Source of the DNA: Antedon mediterranea
Taxonomy: Eukaryota; Echinodermata; Crinoidea; Comatulida; Antedonidae
DNA length: 64,000 nt
Reading direction: 5' to 3'
Assembly (NCBI RefSeq): GCF_964355755.1
Contig: NC_092672.1
Location: forward strand, 12,026,501 to 12,090,500
Part shown: positions 1-12,245 of the stretch, one piece after another
Layout of the letters: each line of letters begins with the position of its first letter
Position numbering within the stretch: the first letter of the stretch is position 1
Notes under the pieces: model-generated
Database searches by the model: none
What the model was told of the DNA's origin: nothing
Seen by the model: the letters and a program-made list of their open reading frames with translations, nothing else
Made by a program: the position numbers and the translations under genes

Positions 1-1133
1 GTTTTCATCAAAGCTTTCATATTATAGGTATATACCGTATATATGTAATTTGCACATTCTTACTGCATGTGGATTTTTGAAATGATAAAATGGTTAAAAA
101 GAAAAAAAGAATGTCTAATTTTTTTAATGGATCATTAAACACAAATGTTGTTAAATGATAATGTATGTATAAAAAAATAATAGAATAAATAATAAGTAAA
201 AAAAAATAATTGAATGAACCCACATAGGAAAAAAAAAAGTTAAATGAAACTTTGATGGGTTATACTGTAGATGCAAAAAAGGATAATCTGTTGGAAATAA
301 ATTTTGTAAACATTTAAAGATCAAAAAAATCAATGTTAAAGGATGGGACAAACCCATGGGATGGATTTATTAAACATAAACGTATTATAATTGTATGAAA
401 TAAATATGCATGTAGATGAAAAAAAAAAACAAAAACAACTATGTAAGAAAAAATAAGCTTTGTTAATGAAAATGTGTTATAGATAATATGTATAAAAAGA
501 GGAAACTATGTAATCAATGTGGTTAAATGATAATGTATGTATAAACAAAATAATATATGGAAATAGTTTTTTTTTTTTTAAAGAAAATAAGTAAAAAAAA
601 AAAAAAGTGGAATGAATCCACATAAGAGAAGAAAGTAAAAAAGTTAAATGAAAATTTAAGAAGTTATAGATGAAAAAAAGGATCTGCTGGTTTTGTAAAC
701 ATTAAAGAACAAAAATATTAATATTAATGTTAAAGGATGAGAACAATATTATGTTAACAGTAAACATGTAGTAAGTAATGAGTATAACAGAGAATATGCA
801 TTGTTAAATGAAAATGTGGTAGATGAAAAAATCAAAAACAACTATGTAAGAAAAAAAAAAGCTTGTTATTGAAAATGTGTTACAGATAATATGTTTAATC
901 AATGTGATAATATGTAAACAAATGAATAAATAAGTATATGTATACAGATGATTAAACAAACATTGTAAATATAATGATATGTATAGTGTATAGTGAAAAA
1001 TATATGTAAAGAGAACAGTGGTTTGGAAATAAAAGTGGGATGAACCCACATAAGATAAAAAAAAAAAAACAACTAAAACGTTTTATATTCACATTGTTTT
1101 GTAACAATTATTTTGTTAACCATATCTACTTAC
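1..1133. repeat. AT-rich intron with a degenerate ~400-bp tandem repeat
   Basis: No exon is visible here. The stretch is A-rich and repetitive. A block containing TGAACCCACATA followed by an A-run recurs near 213, 612 and 1040, with matching text between (for example ATGATAATGTATGTATAAA near 160 and 527). This indicates about two and a half copies of a unit of roughly 400-430 bp. On the minus strand it is the intron that follows the last exon seen. A related fragment (GACGAACCCACAC) occurs at 63846. Short open frames here come from low complexity and are not called. Confidence 0.6.
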
Positions 1134-1328
1134 CACTTTTATAACTGGTCGTTTCACTGTGATCACTCTTGTCACCATTTCAAGCATCATGTAAAGATTT
1201 GTTATCACTGTGTTTCTTAATTTCTTGTTAGTACTTGAATACATGATAACTCCAATGTCATTCAGGTACGCTATGGCAGTAGATAGCCCGTCTTTTGAAA
1301 TTCCACATTGAGTGCCGATTTTAGATGT
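1134..1328 (-). CDS. ROCO gene exon: COR domain segment
   Basis: The 65 codons are phase 0 at both ends. The acceptor is AG before ACATCTAAAATC and the donor is GTAAGT. The peptide runs from TSKIGTQCGISKDGL through AIAYLNDIGVIMYS and LRNTVITN to MVTRVITVK. The order 'cysteine-glycine turn, L-N-D-I-G-V-I-M-Y, L-R-x-T-V-I' is the typical core of COR (C-terminal of ROC), which mediates dimerisation and couples to the GTPase. It follows the 2139-2384 exon. It is the most 3' exon in the window; the rest of COR must lie to the left of position 1. Confidence 0.86.
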
Positions 1329-1523
1329 CTAATGCAAATTAATAAGAAAATAGAGTGTACTGAATTTGATGATTAAGTATTGTTATTTTCTTTTAAAATA
1401 ATTGTAAAGATTTATTTTTGAATACACATTTTAGAAAGGGCATTGTCCGGAAGCCCTATTTCTGGTAAAATGTTACTGTTTCATTGCATTTTTAATCGCG
1501 TGGACGCGACTCTATAGTTCCCT

Positions 1524-1561
1524 ATGTCGGTCGGTCGGTCGGTCGGTCTGTCGGTCGGTCC
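1524..1561. repeat. TCGG microsatellite
   Basis: About nine TCGG tetramers with one TCTG interruption. It lies inside a GC-richer patch (about 1435-1705) with GTGGACGCGACTC and GCACGCGACTTATGGC, which looks like a dispersed repeat rather than unique intron. Confidence 0.85.
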
Positions 1562-2138
1562 GGTATCACTATGCGTTTTATCGCTTTTCTGTACTTTTTG
1601 AACTGTTTTGATGTACAGAAAAGTTTTAAAGTACATTACTTTTTGAAAGTTCATTTTTTTCTGAGAGCACGCGACTTATGGCTGTTGGCCTTGTTTATAT
1701 TTATTTTACGTTATTTTTGTTCATTTTTTTAGGATAGTAAATAACTTTATTAACATTACGAAATAACCAATTCAATGTTTGATTTTATCAATAATCTGAG
1801 TTGTTCATGTTTTGCGAGAACAACTAAAACAAGAAAAATAGTACAATAATGATGAAGATTTCCAAATACTAAAAAATGACAAGACATCTATATTGACTAT
1901 TGTAATATTAATTCAAATCGCTGGCTCAACAAAGAACTTGTCAACATTACATTGTAGACAGAAATGTGAACTTCAAATTATGACGTTATACATTATAATT
2001 GTTACCGTATAGTACACTATTTTAATAAGATAATAACATTTTTTACCAGCGTTCATACTCTATAATGTTTTATCAATCTGTGTTTACAGACGTTACAACA
2101 TACAATTCACGGTTATACATTAAAAACCAAAATCTTAC

Positions 2139-2384
2139 TTCAGTAAAAGTAATACACAGTGTTGTTTTTCCAATTCCTTGCAACTGTTCTTGCAAATCCC
2201 CCCATTTTAATGGAATACTTCTCACCATGGCCTTCATGTAACGACCAACGTTTCTCCTTAGTTGTTTTATACCTTCATGCGATTTTACAGTGTTATCCAC
2301 CATGTACATCTCACGATCTACATGGTCGGCATATGGCATTCCTTCCATATTTTCAAACATTTTACGAAACTTATCCTCCACTTC
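2139..2384 (-). CDS. ROCO gene exon: end of ROC and ROC-COR linker
   Basis: The 82 codons are phase 0 on both sides. The acceptor is AAAG before GAAGTGGAGG and the donor is GTAAGA after ACTGAA. The peptide begins EVEDKFRKMFENMEGMPYADHV, includes MYMVDNT and GIKQLRRNVGRYMKAMV, then RSIPLKWGDLQEQL. The 'Y-M-V-D-N-T' stretch sits where ROC domains place strand 6 and the G5 region. 'P-L-K-W-x-x-L' is the usual first motif of COR. The open frame continues past the donor, but the downstream amino acids lose family character, which supports splicing at 2139. Confidence 0.85.
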
Positions 2385-2652
2385 CTTTAATAAAAAGTGT
2401 TTTCATAATTACATGCTATAACAACAACAAGAATGTAATTATTCTTACAAACTGTTATTTCATATTCTGATTTGAATAAGTATAACCGATAATTAAACTT
2501 AATACACGATTTAATTTGAGGACCGTAGGCTACGCTATTTATATTTCATCACTGTATCGGTTTTAACTAATTCAGCCCTAATATCCTGTCCGTGTATACC
2601 ACATACCGTTGCAAGATTGTAAGCTTATTTAATGTTAATGTACGTCTGTTAC

Positions 2653-2847
2653 CTTGATCCAATTTTTTGATTTTGACTTTTTACGAAATGTGTCCATATG
2701 TGTAGCAACCAAACAGATAGGAGGTGACTCGATGATCTTGCCATCAATTTCAATGGGACTTCCTGGACCATGTTGTTTCACAGTATGTTCATAAATGGAC
2801 CTTATCCAGAACATATTCATTTCCAAATTAGTCATTCCTAGTAAACT
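2653..2847 (-). CDS. ROCO gene exon: ROC domain G4 motif
   Basis: The 65 codons are phase 0 on both sides. The acceptor is TTTTAG before AGTTTACTAGG and the donor is GTAACA. The peptide includes LGMTNLEMNMFWIRSIYEH and IESPPICLVATHMDTFRKK. THMD is the ROC version of the G4 (N/T-K-x-D) guanine-specificity motif, preceded by the expected hydrophobic strand ICLVA. The intron upstream of this exon (2848-16777) is the one that received the Ty3 element and two DNA elements, so the GTPase core is split across about 14 kb. Confidence 0.87.
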
Positions 2848-3050
2848 CTAAAATCATAAATAGATGCAATCTTACAAATTAAGCTAAAAATATTCTAAAT
2901 ATTAAACATTATTAGCAAATACAACGAACAATATGTGAGAAAAACATATAATTGTCTACCAGTTTCCAGGAAGGTTCAAGAAGTCGGCAAATATACCACT
3001 TTCATCTAACGCCCGTATTCTTAAACCTGACTTTAGTCGTAGTACGAGCT

Positions 3051-6000
3051 AAAACTAAAAAAATGACGTCATTTTAATTCATAAACCGAACTTCAACTAA
3101 ATCACCGACTAAATCAAGCCAACCTCGACTAAATCGAGACGGATTTTGATCGATTTTTTTAGTCCTGGAGGGGCAGGCTAAATTGTCGACTAAATGGTTT
3201 TTAAACGATTTTTATAAAAAACGTAACAGTCACTGAGTTGTTGTATTGGCCAGATATTGAAGAATGAAATATCTATATTTATATTAGCTTAATTAAATAT
3301 ACATTGGTATAAGTTATAATAATGAAAATCATCTTTATTTACAACTGTATACAAATTACATTATTTTCTTCGCGCAAGTCCGACTTGAACTACGTCACGC
3401 CATAGCGACAATGGGAGATGCGGCAATTCACCACGCGATGGAATGTTTGGGAAATATGACCGTTATCGCGAAATTTTCGACTTCGCATGACGTCATTAAT
3501 TTTAGAAGCCCTTTCTCGGCACAGAGGCATCAACGTTTCGCGCGAAAACATTAGCATAAAGTATACGTCATTTTATAGCTGTTTAATAAAAATTAAAGGG
3601 CGAAAAATTAACCATATGGTAAGATCAGTTCCTTATTATGTTTAAGATGTCGCAGGTCACCTAATTTTCGAAATAATTTGTTGGATTTGTTGTCAGTGAC
3701 AGTTTCTTTCCAAAGTTCGTGTGCAGCCGTCAAAGCTGAAGTTTTCTAACTTGTGTTTGTTTACAAATTTTCCATTAGTGGGATTTGCATCCCATACAGT
3801 GAATTACCAAAAAATCGGCGTATATGGATAGAGTAAGTATCAATAGTCTGTTTTACGTTAAAATTGGCTTGAAACCCTATTTAAGCTTCCTACAGCGAAC
3901 ATTTTAAAAAAGGTCCTCATTTCACATAATTGTTACGTCTCGCGGCACTAGTTCCGTCGTGTGTGGTGCATGGTGTGTTGATTGTGGTTGTTGCAGGTGT
4001 GGGTGTGTGCACGACCTGGTGGATCGTTGTCGTAATATCGGCCTAGGCTTAGCCTTAGTAACATGTTGATAATTAAAATACTTTAGTTACAATTTAGTAT
4101 TATTAAAGTTTCGTTAATCCTACTCTATATTGAAGATGCGTTGGGAAGGTTTTAAAAAGATAATTAAGCCAATCGCAGCCTGACATATAGTTAAATATCC
4201 TCATTATTGGCAACTGATGGGTACAATTTATTTACTGTATTAATAATTATACAATAAATATACAGACACAAGGAAGTTTTGTGTTTAGTGCTTTTTTATG
4301 GTAGGCCTACAATACAGTCATATTTTATCTGAATATGTTTTCAGGTTGTGGAATAATTATATAATTATACAGTATTTAAGAAAATGTTTTCGTCATAGTG
4401 ACAATTATTTAAATAGTTCTTTACATTTCAGCTATTCATTTTCATTTCAGGTTTTTTGTTGGTATCAAGATTTTCTATCTCGTTCTTCAATATGAGGTTG
4501 AAAGTGGTTTTCTCGATTTCAATATCATTGCTGATAGTTTTTCATTTTATTCGCTAATATAACATATAAATTTATATTCATTTAAGTTGTAGAAGTGTTT
4601 CAGATCAGTAAATTTTTATAAAGATATAAATTAAGTTGCAATTGATTGATTTATTTACTTTATTAACCAGAGTCGCACAGATGCATACAATATAAACATA
4701 AAACAATCATAAAATCAGTACAACAGTAAGACTCAAGTAAAAATGATATCTCAAAAAGTACATATGGTGGCATATTTTATATTTACAGTATTAGGCCTAG
4801 CTAGTTTGTTATGTCTGATGAACAAGGTGCTATTAGAAGTTTTTATACACAGTAGTATTTACTATTTGTATCAGTAATTGTTTGAAAGGTTGTATTTTTT
4901 CACATTCTGTATATGTATACATAAAAAGAAAAAATGTATTGCTTGTGTGAAATGTAAGTTGTATCTAATAAAGTAATAGAATATTTCTGTATACAAGTGT
5001 GACATTTACTGCCAGATATTGATATACTTATAAGTACCAACCAATTAACAATACTCAAGTAAATGATGGGCTAATAATTATCTTTTTTAAAAACATGACC
5101 ATATAAAAATACATGGTTGAGTCTCTCAAACAAAAGATGCCTGATTTTATAAATAACATTCCCCACCATATTTATATATAAATTGAAAATGGGTTATCTT
5201 TTGGCACTTTGTTTTTCAATTTATTGTTTTTTAACAGTGTTTGTAATTTTTTTCTGGGCCTAGGTTCTTCTTCAGGCTTCTTCTTGCTTGGTATATGAGC
5301 TGGGATAGACCTATCAGCCTAGATTATGGAATACCCAGATTATGTCTACTTCTACTCCAGCTACTATAGGCCCTACTATAACACAAACTACTATCAGAAT
5401 TACCTAGCCTAACTAGGCCTAGAAAATACTATTTTTAGGCCTAGCTAGGCTAGAAGTTAAGTAAGTAATTATAGTAGCTAGTCTAAGTAGGCCTTTCCTA
5501 GCTCAGAAACCAAATAGAACAATAATCGGGCAGCAGATTGAAACCTTAGGCCTGTGACGCAGTACGCCTGCATGAACAACCGGATTAAACAGGGACACGA
5601 TTCGGTCCGGGTCGATTCGTACCAGCTTCGTAAAACGTAAACAAAGTTTCAAAATGGCGGTTTTTCTATCGTAACTGAACAGAAATGTAGTAGGTTTGGT
5701 TTGATTAGTGGGAGTTGCATCCCAAGAAAGCTTAAAATTAGATTTTTATTTTAATAGATAGCTTAATAGTTTATCTTGAAAGGATTTTAAATTCGCTTTG
5801 AAACCTTATCTAGAAAATATGAAATTTAATGATTTTTTACCATCATTTAAAAAAAAATATAAATAAAAATGTTTTTACACAAAATAATGATATTTCTCGA
5901 AACAAAAAAACTGTGGAATTTAGATCACAGTTTTTATCATTATTTACGCTTGCAGTTCAACTATTGAAATACGTTTATTGATTTCATCTAATATCAAAAT

Positions 6001-6087
6001 TATACAATTTTCAAAGTGTACTAAAATAGCAAAAATTCCAACATTTTCCACGAAGCGCGCCCTCACAATGAATGAAATCAGTGATGC
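3051..6087. other. Left interior of the TAA-flanked TIR element; no gene seen
   Basis: No convincing coding sequence is present. A short motif, ATTAGTGGGA(T/G)TTGCATCCCA, occurs at about 3775 and 5706. Each copy is followed by a decayed intron-like stretch, suggesting an internal duplication. The stretch 5240-5560 is dense in the palindrome TAGGCCTA and in variants of CTAGGC. CAAAATGGCGG at 5651 resembles a YY1-type promoter site but has no supported gene. Confidence 0.5.
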
Positions 6088-6665
6088 TGTAATATATTGT
6101 TGCGTTGTTGAGGTACTAATGAAAGACTCTAACTCGCTTGACTGTCGTAACACATATATTGTTTATTCAGTATAATACTTCAGTACAATATACAACTATA
6201 AGTATAGATTGTGAAGTGTGTTAGTCTGCTTCTGGAGAAGTGGCTGTAAGGTGTGTGCTCCGTGAGGTGGCTGTAAGGTGTGTCTGGGCCCTTCTGAAAC
6301 TTGGGAGTATATTGGCTCAGTTCATTTGCATAATGTCATTACATCATCTGTGAGGGTAACGATTGGTCCTAAGTTGATCCAGGGGTGTTTAAGTGGGAAT
6401 GATTGATCTTATCTGGGGAGGTTACAATGATGAATTGGCCCTGTTGAATCTCTGCTTAAAACTGTCAATATCTAATTGTTTTACGATGGGAACAGTCACG
6501 AAATTAAGCTAAGGGTTTTCTTTAGGGATTCTATTATAAACTAAATGGTCATTAAAACATCTGGACAAACTCTCCTTTGGACTTTCTGGGTCAAGTTTGT
6601 GAACCTATTTGAATTCCGATACAAAGGTCAATTTCTTAAATATAAAAGTATATCGTTATATCACA
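6088..6665 (-). repeat. 3' LTR of the Ty3 element
   Basis: This is a 578-bp direct repeat of 13932-14545, from TGTAATATATTG to ATATCACA. It lacks 36 bp present in the other LTR (14054-14090 region) and differs at two visible bases (GTTGAATC/GTCGAATC and CACGAAAT/CACAAAAT). Confidence 0.95.
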
Positions 6666-6697
6666 TCCCTCTGTTTCCCTCTTTTTTTTTTCTAATC
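6666..6697 (-). promoter_or_regulatory. Polypurine tract of the Ty3 element
   Basis: Read on the minus strand, an A-run followed by GAGGGAAACAGAGGGA abuts the 3' LTR. This purine-only stretch is where plus-strand DNA synthesis is primed in LTR retrotransposons. Between it and the integrase end (7576) lies about 880 bp without a gene. Confidence 0.8.
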
Positions 6698-7575
6698 TAT
6701 TTAACATATAAAAATGGTTATAATAGTGGCATGCAAAATTAAAGTTATATAAAAGAAAAAAACATTATTATACATATATATGCAAATTTGAGTTAGCCAA
6801 AACCATTGACTCTGAAGTGTAACCTTATCACTTTCACTCTCTCTCTTCTCTCTCTTAAAAAAATTAAAATAAAAATGAATTTGGTATAAAATTCGCGTAA
6901 ATCAAACATAAATCGGTTGAAAATAAAATTACAAAACTTAAAAATAGTATGTTACATTGAACATACATCAAATTGTGCGACAACTCATCGCGTTCTAATG
7001 GCCTTCAAACATAAATCATCAAATTAAAACATAAAACTCAAGAAACGGTGGCTGATTAGCCTAAAATAAAAATATCAAACTTAATCACTTAAAACTTTAA
7101 AGAAACAAATGTGTGTGTCCCGTTGACACAAACTTATCCACAATATATCGTTATCGTCACAACTTTATCGATTTAAGCATTTATATTCACAGGTAATTAC
7201 GATTTCAATCAATCGACAAATTCGACTTTTGTACTCAATGTCAAAAAAAATTACAATTAAAAGTACTAAGAAAATCTCCTGTTATTGTATATCAATTAAT
7301 TAATGCTTGAGATTAACGACTCAAAGGTTAAACAAAATATTTGTTACAAAATGATTGTCGTTCCTTTTAATATCTCAATATATCGATCATTCAAAATTCA
7401 AAATTAATCTTTATCAAAAAAAACTCGTTACAAAATCAATACTTAATCATAATTTTAATTCTCTTTTAACTGAAATCACATCATTACTAAACAAATCTCA
7501 TCAAATACGTAGACTATGCTATCAATAATTTAGCAAATGTCGTAATTTAAAAATAATCTTGCAAAAAAAATTAAA

Positions 7576-9414
7576 TCAGTAACTTGTTGCATTATACAAA
7601 CGTTTTATGAATCGTTTTGGCGATCCACTTATCGGTATCAGTTTATCATTAATGATCTCTTTAATTAATTTATCTGTATCGTTATATCTGTCAATATTCC
7701 ACCAAAATTTGCGATCATTAGATTCGTGTTTTGTTTTATCGGTGTTGCGTTTGGCTGAAGTCGGTTTAGAATACGAAACTAAAACTTGGAAATGTCCTGC
7801 TTTAAATCTACCTCGGTTTAATGTCATACTTGAATCATTAGGTGCTGTCATAATTAGATTAGTTTGTTCCTTTATTTGTTCTTCTTTCATTTGGAATGGG
7901 GCTGCTAATCCCATGTTATTCTCTACACAGTCAATGTAAGGTTGCAAGTTAAGGGGTTCTATCTTAGTTGGATGTGTAAGGGTATCTGATTGCAATTGGG
8001 TGGGTGTCCTATCATGTTCGTCTACAAATTCAACATTGATTTCGTCATTTACTACATTAATGGTGTTTTGGATTTTATCGTTATTATCATCAGTTGGTTC
8101 ATTCAACAATTGTTTAAGTTTTTGTAGATGTGTAAAATGTTTGCGTTCTTTGGGTGTTCTCATAAAACAGGGTTTCAGTCTGTTATAATTGAATACGTCG
8201 CGAAGTATTTCTCCTTTAATCGTCGCTAGGATGTAGTGTGTTCTGTCTAGTACTTCATGAATTACTAATGGTCCGACCCATTCTGCGGCGATTTTCTTTG
8301 AATTTGCTGTTAGTGATGATGATGTTGGCTTGTATAAATATACGAGTTGTCCTACTGAGTAAATTGGACTTTTTTCTAAGCGTTGGGAAATCTTTGAGTT
8401 TTGGACGTTTTGTTGTGTTCGCTGTAATTGTAGCATTGTCTGTGAAATGTTTTGAAATTTCTTCTTGAGATGTTCAAAGTATTCTTCATAGGAATGAGAC
8501 AATCCTGAAATAGGGTTAAATGCTAATGAGGTCAAACTTGGAGGTTGGCGGCCAAAAACTAATTCGTAAGGGGAGTGGTTTCCTAGATGTGGGGATGAAA
8601 ACGAGTTATAAGCATAACATGTTGTTGATACAAATCTAACCCAATCTGTTCCGAATTGGTTAAGGTTGACCTTTAACAGGTCCGATACGGTGCGGATATG
8701 ACGTTCAACTTGTAAACTACCGTGATTGTGGACGCTGATGATTTTCCTATCAATATTAAGGGTGTTACATAATAGTGTTAATAATTTTCCTGTAAGGGAG
8801 GTTGCTGCATCTGAAATAAGACGAGATGGGGGCCCAAAAATACTGATGACCTTTTGAATTAGTGCTTCACAAATTGTTTCGGCATCAATGGATTTCAAAG
8901 GTACACAACTCAAAAATCTAGTTATCTCATCACATACTACCATAATATGTTTAAAACCTGAAGGTGAAGTTGGCATACTCTTAAAATCTAGACTGAGTGT
9001 ATGAAAGGGACGGTAAGTTGCTGGTACTCGATCGTGTAAAGGACGTAATCTATCGGTTTTGGGACGAAATTGTTGACATCTAAGACACGCTTGGGTATAA
9101 TTGTTGACTTTCTCGAACATAAGGGGCATGTAAAATAATTTCCTAATAGTAAGGTAAGTACGCATCGTACCTTGGTGGCTACTTAACAAATTGTCGTGAT
9201 ACTGAGAAATAACAGTCTCTGCTAAGTTTTCAGGAACAGCTAATTGCAATACAAATTCTCCACCTTTATCTTGGAAAAATAAACGGAATAGTAAACCGTT
9301 GCACAATATGTACTGCTCTGACTTATTCTGAACTGCACGAGCTGCTTTCTTATCAGCTGGAAGGATATCATGAACTAAATAATCGTAAACTGGCTTAAAA
9401 AATGGTAAAGTTTC
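7576..9414 (-). CDS. Ty3 pol, C-terminal part: integrase
   Basis: This frame is open from just after the TAA at 9415-9417 to 7576, about 612 codons. It is in the same frame as the protease-RT-RNase H part. It encodes an HHCC zinc-binding region (H in SSHQGTMRTYL, then CLRCQQF), then the DDE core: D in LSLDFKSM, D in LISDAATSLTG and E in SLQVERHIR. WVGPLVIHEVL resembles the GPY/F module of gypsy integrases. A hydrophilic tail of about 170 residues follows and no chromodomain is recognisable. The enzyme would insert the cDNA copy. Because a stop precedes it, it can only be made by readthrough or in other, intact copies. Confidence 0.88.
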   Translation of the reverse strand, partial: ETLPFFKPVYDYLVHDILPADKKAARAVQNKSEQYILCNGLLFRLFFQDKGGEFVLQLAVPENLAETVISQYHDNLLSSHQGTMRTYLTIRKLFYMPLMFEKVNNYTQACLRCQQFRPKTDRLRPLHDRVPATYRPFHTLSLDFKSMPTSPSGFKHIMVVCDEITRFLSCVPLKSIDAETICEALIQKVISIFGPPSRLISDAATSLTGKLLTLLCNTLNIDRKIISVHNHGSLQVERHIRTVSDLLKVNLNQFGTDWVRFVSTTCYAYNSFSSPHLGNHSPYELVFGRQPPSLTSLAFNPISGLSHSYEEYFEHLKKKFQNISQTMLQLQRTQQNVQNSKISQRLEKSPIYSVGQLVYLYKPTSSSLTANSKKIAAEWVGPLVIHEVLDRTHYILATIKGEILRDVFNYNRLKPCFMRTPKERKHFTHLQKLKQLLNEPTDDNNDKIQNTINVVNDEINVEFVDEHDRTPTQLQSDTLTHPTKIEPLNLQPYIDCVENNMGLAAPFQMKEEQIKEQTNLIMTAPNDSSMTLNRGRFKAGHFQVLVSYSKPTSAKRNTDKTKHESNDRKFWWNIDRYNDTDKLIKEIINDKLIPISGSPKRFIKRLYNATSY

Positions 9415-12245
9415 TTATTCAACACGTAATTGTTTAACGTCTACTGGGAGGTTATAATCTCTAATTATCTTTCTTTGAATAACATCCATTAATCTATCTA
9501 AGTCTTGTTGTTTTGGGATGTGTGCTGACTTAAATTCAGTTATGTTTGGTACTAGTGGTTTGGGCGATGTATACAATTCAACAGGTACGTTTCGATGTGT
9601 AGTATCTTTGCTTTGCTTATTTTTGTCTACTAGTCGTTCCTCTGGAGGTTGTCGAATGTTTACATTACGTATTGGGGGTGGCGTTACGATAGGTGGCGTT
9701 ATGATAGGCGGTGATCGATGTGCGTTTGTTTGTTGTCTCGTGATTATCTGTGGTGTAGCGGTAGGTTGAGGTGTAGGTCGCGTGTTTGTTGTCACTGGGT
9801 TTTGATTAATGACAGGCGTTTGTTTGGGTTTGGGTTTATGTAGGTCAGGTATATTTATTCCCATTTTCTTGGCGTATGACCTTGTTACTGGTCTGCTAGT
9901 AGATGTGTTTGTAATCGGGTTAAAGGATTCAGTCTCTGTAATATTAAATGCAATGGGTACAACTTGATCAATTTCGGAATCGTCATCACGAGGGGCTCGG
10001 GAGAGGAAATCTGCTAAAACTAATTCAGTTCCTTTCTTATAACCAATTTGGAAAATGTATCCGGACAATCGTAATATTAGTTTCTGTAGACGGGGTGTAC
10101 ATGGCTGATCTTTTGAATTCCAAATTTGTACAATTGCTGAGTGGTCTACGAATGCATCAAATTCGCAACCCTTTAGTAAGTGTCGAAATGCTGAAACGTT
10201 AATGTAAAGTCCAAATAACTCTAGTTCTGTGACGCTATATCGTTGACAGGCTTGTGGTAAGATTTTGGAATAATAACCTATTATGTGTTCTTTACCGTTT
10301 ACTGTTTGTGTTAAATATGAACCTGTTGCGGTTCTTGAAGTGTCGCTATATAGCGTAAATCTACCTTCTTTTCTAGGCATTTGAAGAGTTGGTGGTTTAA
10401 CCATTAATTGTTTAATTTCGTCAAATGCTTTCTGGTGTTCAGTAGACCAACACAATTTTCGGCGTTTGCTTGCGAGTGTGTGTAACGGACGTAAAATTGA
10501 TTGTATTTGAGGGAAAAAATGGGATACATAATTTACTGCACCAATAAATCGTTTAGTTTCTTTATGGGTTCGTGGGACTGGCAAATTTCGGATAGCTGCA
10601 CACCTGTCGCCTAATGGTGTGATACATGCGCGTCCTGAAGAATTAATCAGGATGGTGTGTCCCATATATTGCACTTTATTCTTGAATAACTTACATTTCT
10701 TTGGACAAATTCTAAAACCATTTAATTGTAGGGCTTGTAAAACGGAAACGAGGTGCTGCTTATGAGCAAATTTGTCTTGGCTAAATAAAATAATATCATC
10801 ATGATGGGCGATACAGAATTCTCTAGAATTTGGGATTTCATTTAAAATTTCGTCAATCTTTGCTTGAAATATACCTGGTGAAACGTTTAATCCTTGTGCT
10901 AATCTCTTATAATAATAATGTTTTCCACCATGATATGAAGCTATACCTGTATATTGTTGGGCATGTTCGGCTAATGGTACACAGTGGAACGCTGATTTCA
11001 AATCAATTACGCTAAGAATCTGTGCATTAGCGTTACCTATTGTTTTCAAAGTTTCGGCTAATAATGGGAATGGGTGATTAATACGTTTTATCCTGGAATT
11101 TAGATAGCGGAAGTCTGTGACAACTCTTTTATCTTTTGAATTTTTCTTTGAAACAAGAAGGACAGGGGAAGTATACGATTGGTGTCCTACTGCTAAGATT
11201 CCTAGTTTGACTAATTTGTTCAATTCGGCCTCAATAACATGTTTGACTTTGTCTGTCGCAAAGTATGGGCGAATAAAAAATGGTTCATCGTTAGAGAGGT
11301 GTATGTCAGCTTTGAAGTTTGGGCAGCTAGATAGTTCACCATAAAGTGAAAATGCGTTTCTGTTTTGTTGTAAGGTTTTATACAAATCTTCTTTTTCTCT
11401 ATGTGTTAAAACGCTGTCTGTTAAATCAACTTGTTTTCTAATTATTTCTTCCTCGGTTAAAGATAGAAATGGGTCTGTACGTTCTAAATGTGGGTACTTG
11501 TTTGCGTTGTCATTGGTCAACTTTATTCTATCAATTGGTAGGTCATTAGTAACTGTTACAAGGTTGGTTAAATGAAGGCTCGCGATAGGTTGATGTGTAT
11601 TTAGAGATACGTTTCTGTTTGTGTTGTTAGTGATATCAATGTTGGTTTCTCCTCTGTGTAATTTTACTAACATATCTGATGGACAAAGTTTTGAAATATG
11701 GGTGGTTGCATGTAGAACAACATCAGAATTGCGTACAAAGGCGGGAACCCTTCCTTTTAATTTAACTGTTTTAGTATCACCGGGTTTAAGAAAAAAAATG
11801 CGAAATGTGTTTTCCTTAAAATTTAAAGTACCGTCGAGTTCAGACAATGTTTCGGTTCCAAGTATCAGGTCAATACCTGTCAAATTTTTAACGATTAATG
11901 CTGAAATTTTAAATTTGTGTCCTTGGATAAATAATTCGAATTGCACTAAGTGGTTGGCATATAAGAAGTCACCGTTACCTAATCGAAATTTAGTTGTGTT
12001 CACTTTAATTGGCTTTAGACGCGATAAATAAAGTGAGGAGTTAACGTACGATTGTGAGATTATAGTTCTAGTTGAACCACTGTCAAATAAAGTTAAAACA
12101 TTTCTACCATCTGGTAAATTTCCTTTAACGTAATTTCTGTCGTTAAGTAACAAATCAATATTATCTGAATTCCCTAAGTATTTTGCCTTAAAATTGTCGT
12201 ATTTAGTATGGGGGGCCAGATTATAGGCGGCATCTAGTCCCCTTT
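9415..12245 (-). CDS. Ty3 pol, N-terminal part: protease, RT, RNase H
   Basis: The frame is open back to the gag stop in the -1 frame; the first ATG is not the likely start. The protease site is LTLFDSGSTRTII. RT follows with VVTDFRYLNSRIK, VIDLKSAFHCVPL and the catalytic box AHHDDIILFS, where the usual YxDD tyrosine is replaced by H. RNase H shows D in TLYSDTSRTATGS, E in SVTELELFGLY and D in AFVDHSAI. A Pro/Thr-rich linker (about residues 750-860) precedes the end at QLRVE and TAA. The polyprotein would copy element RNA to DNA. A full pol would be this part plus 612 more codons. Confidence 0.9.

Noticed and set aside
17-1049. Short open frames on the minus strand in the A-rich repeat
   Set aside because: Low-complexity translation (F, Y, I, L runs), repeated with the DNA repeat, no motif or splice context.
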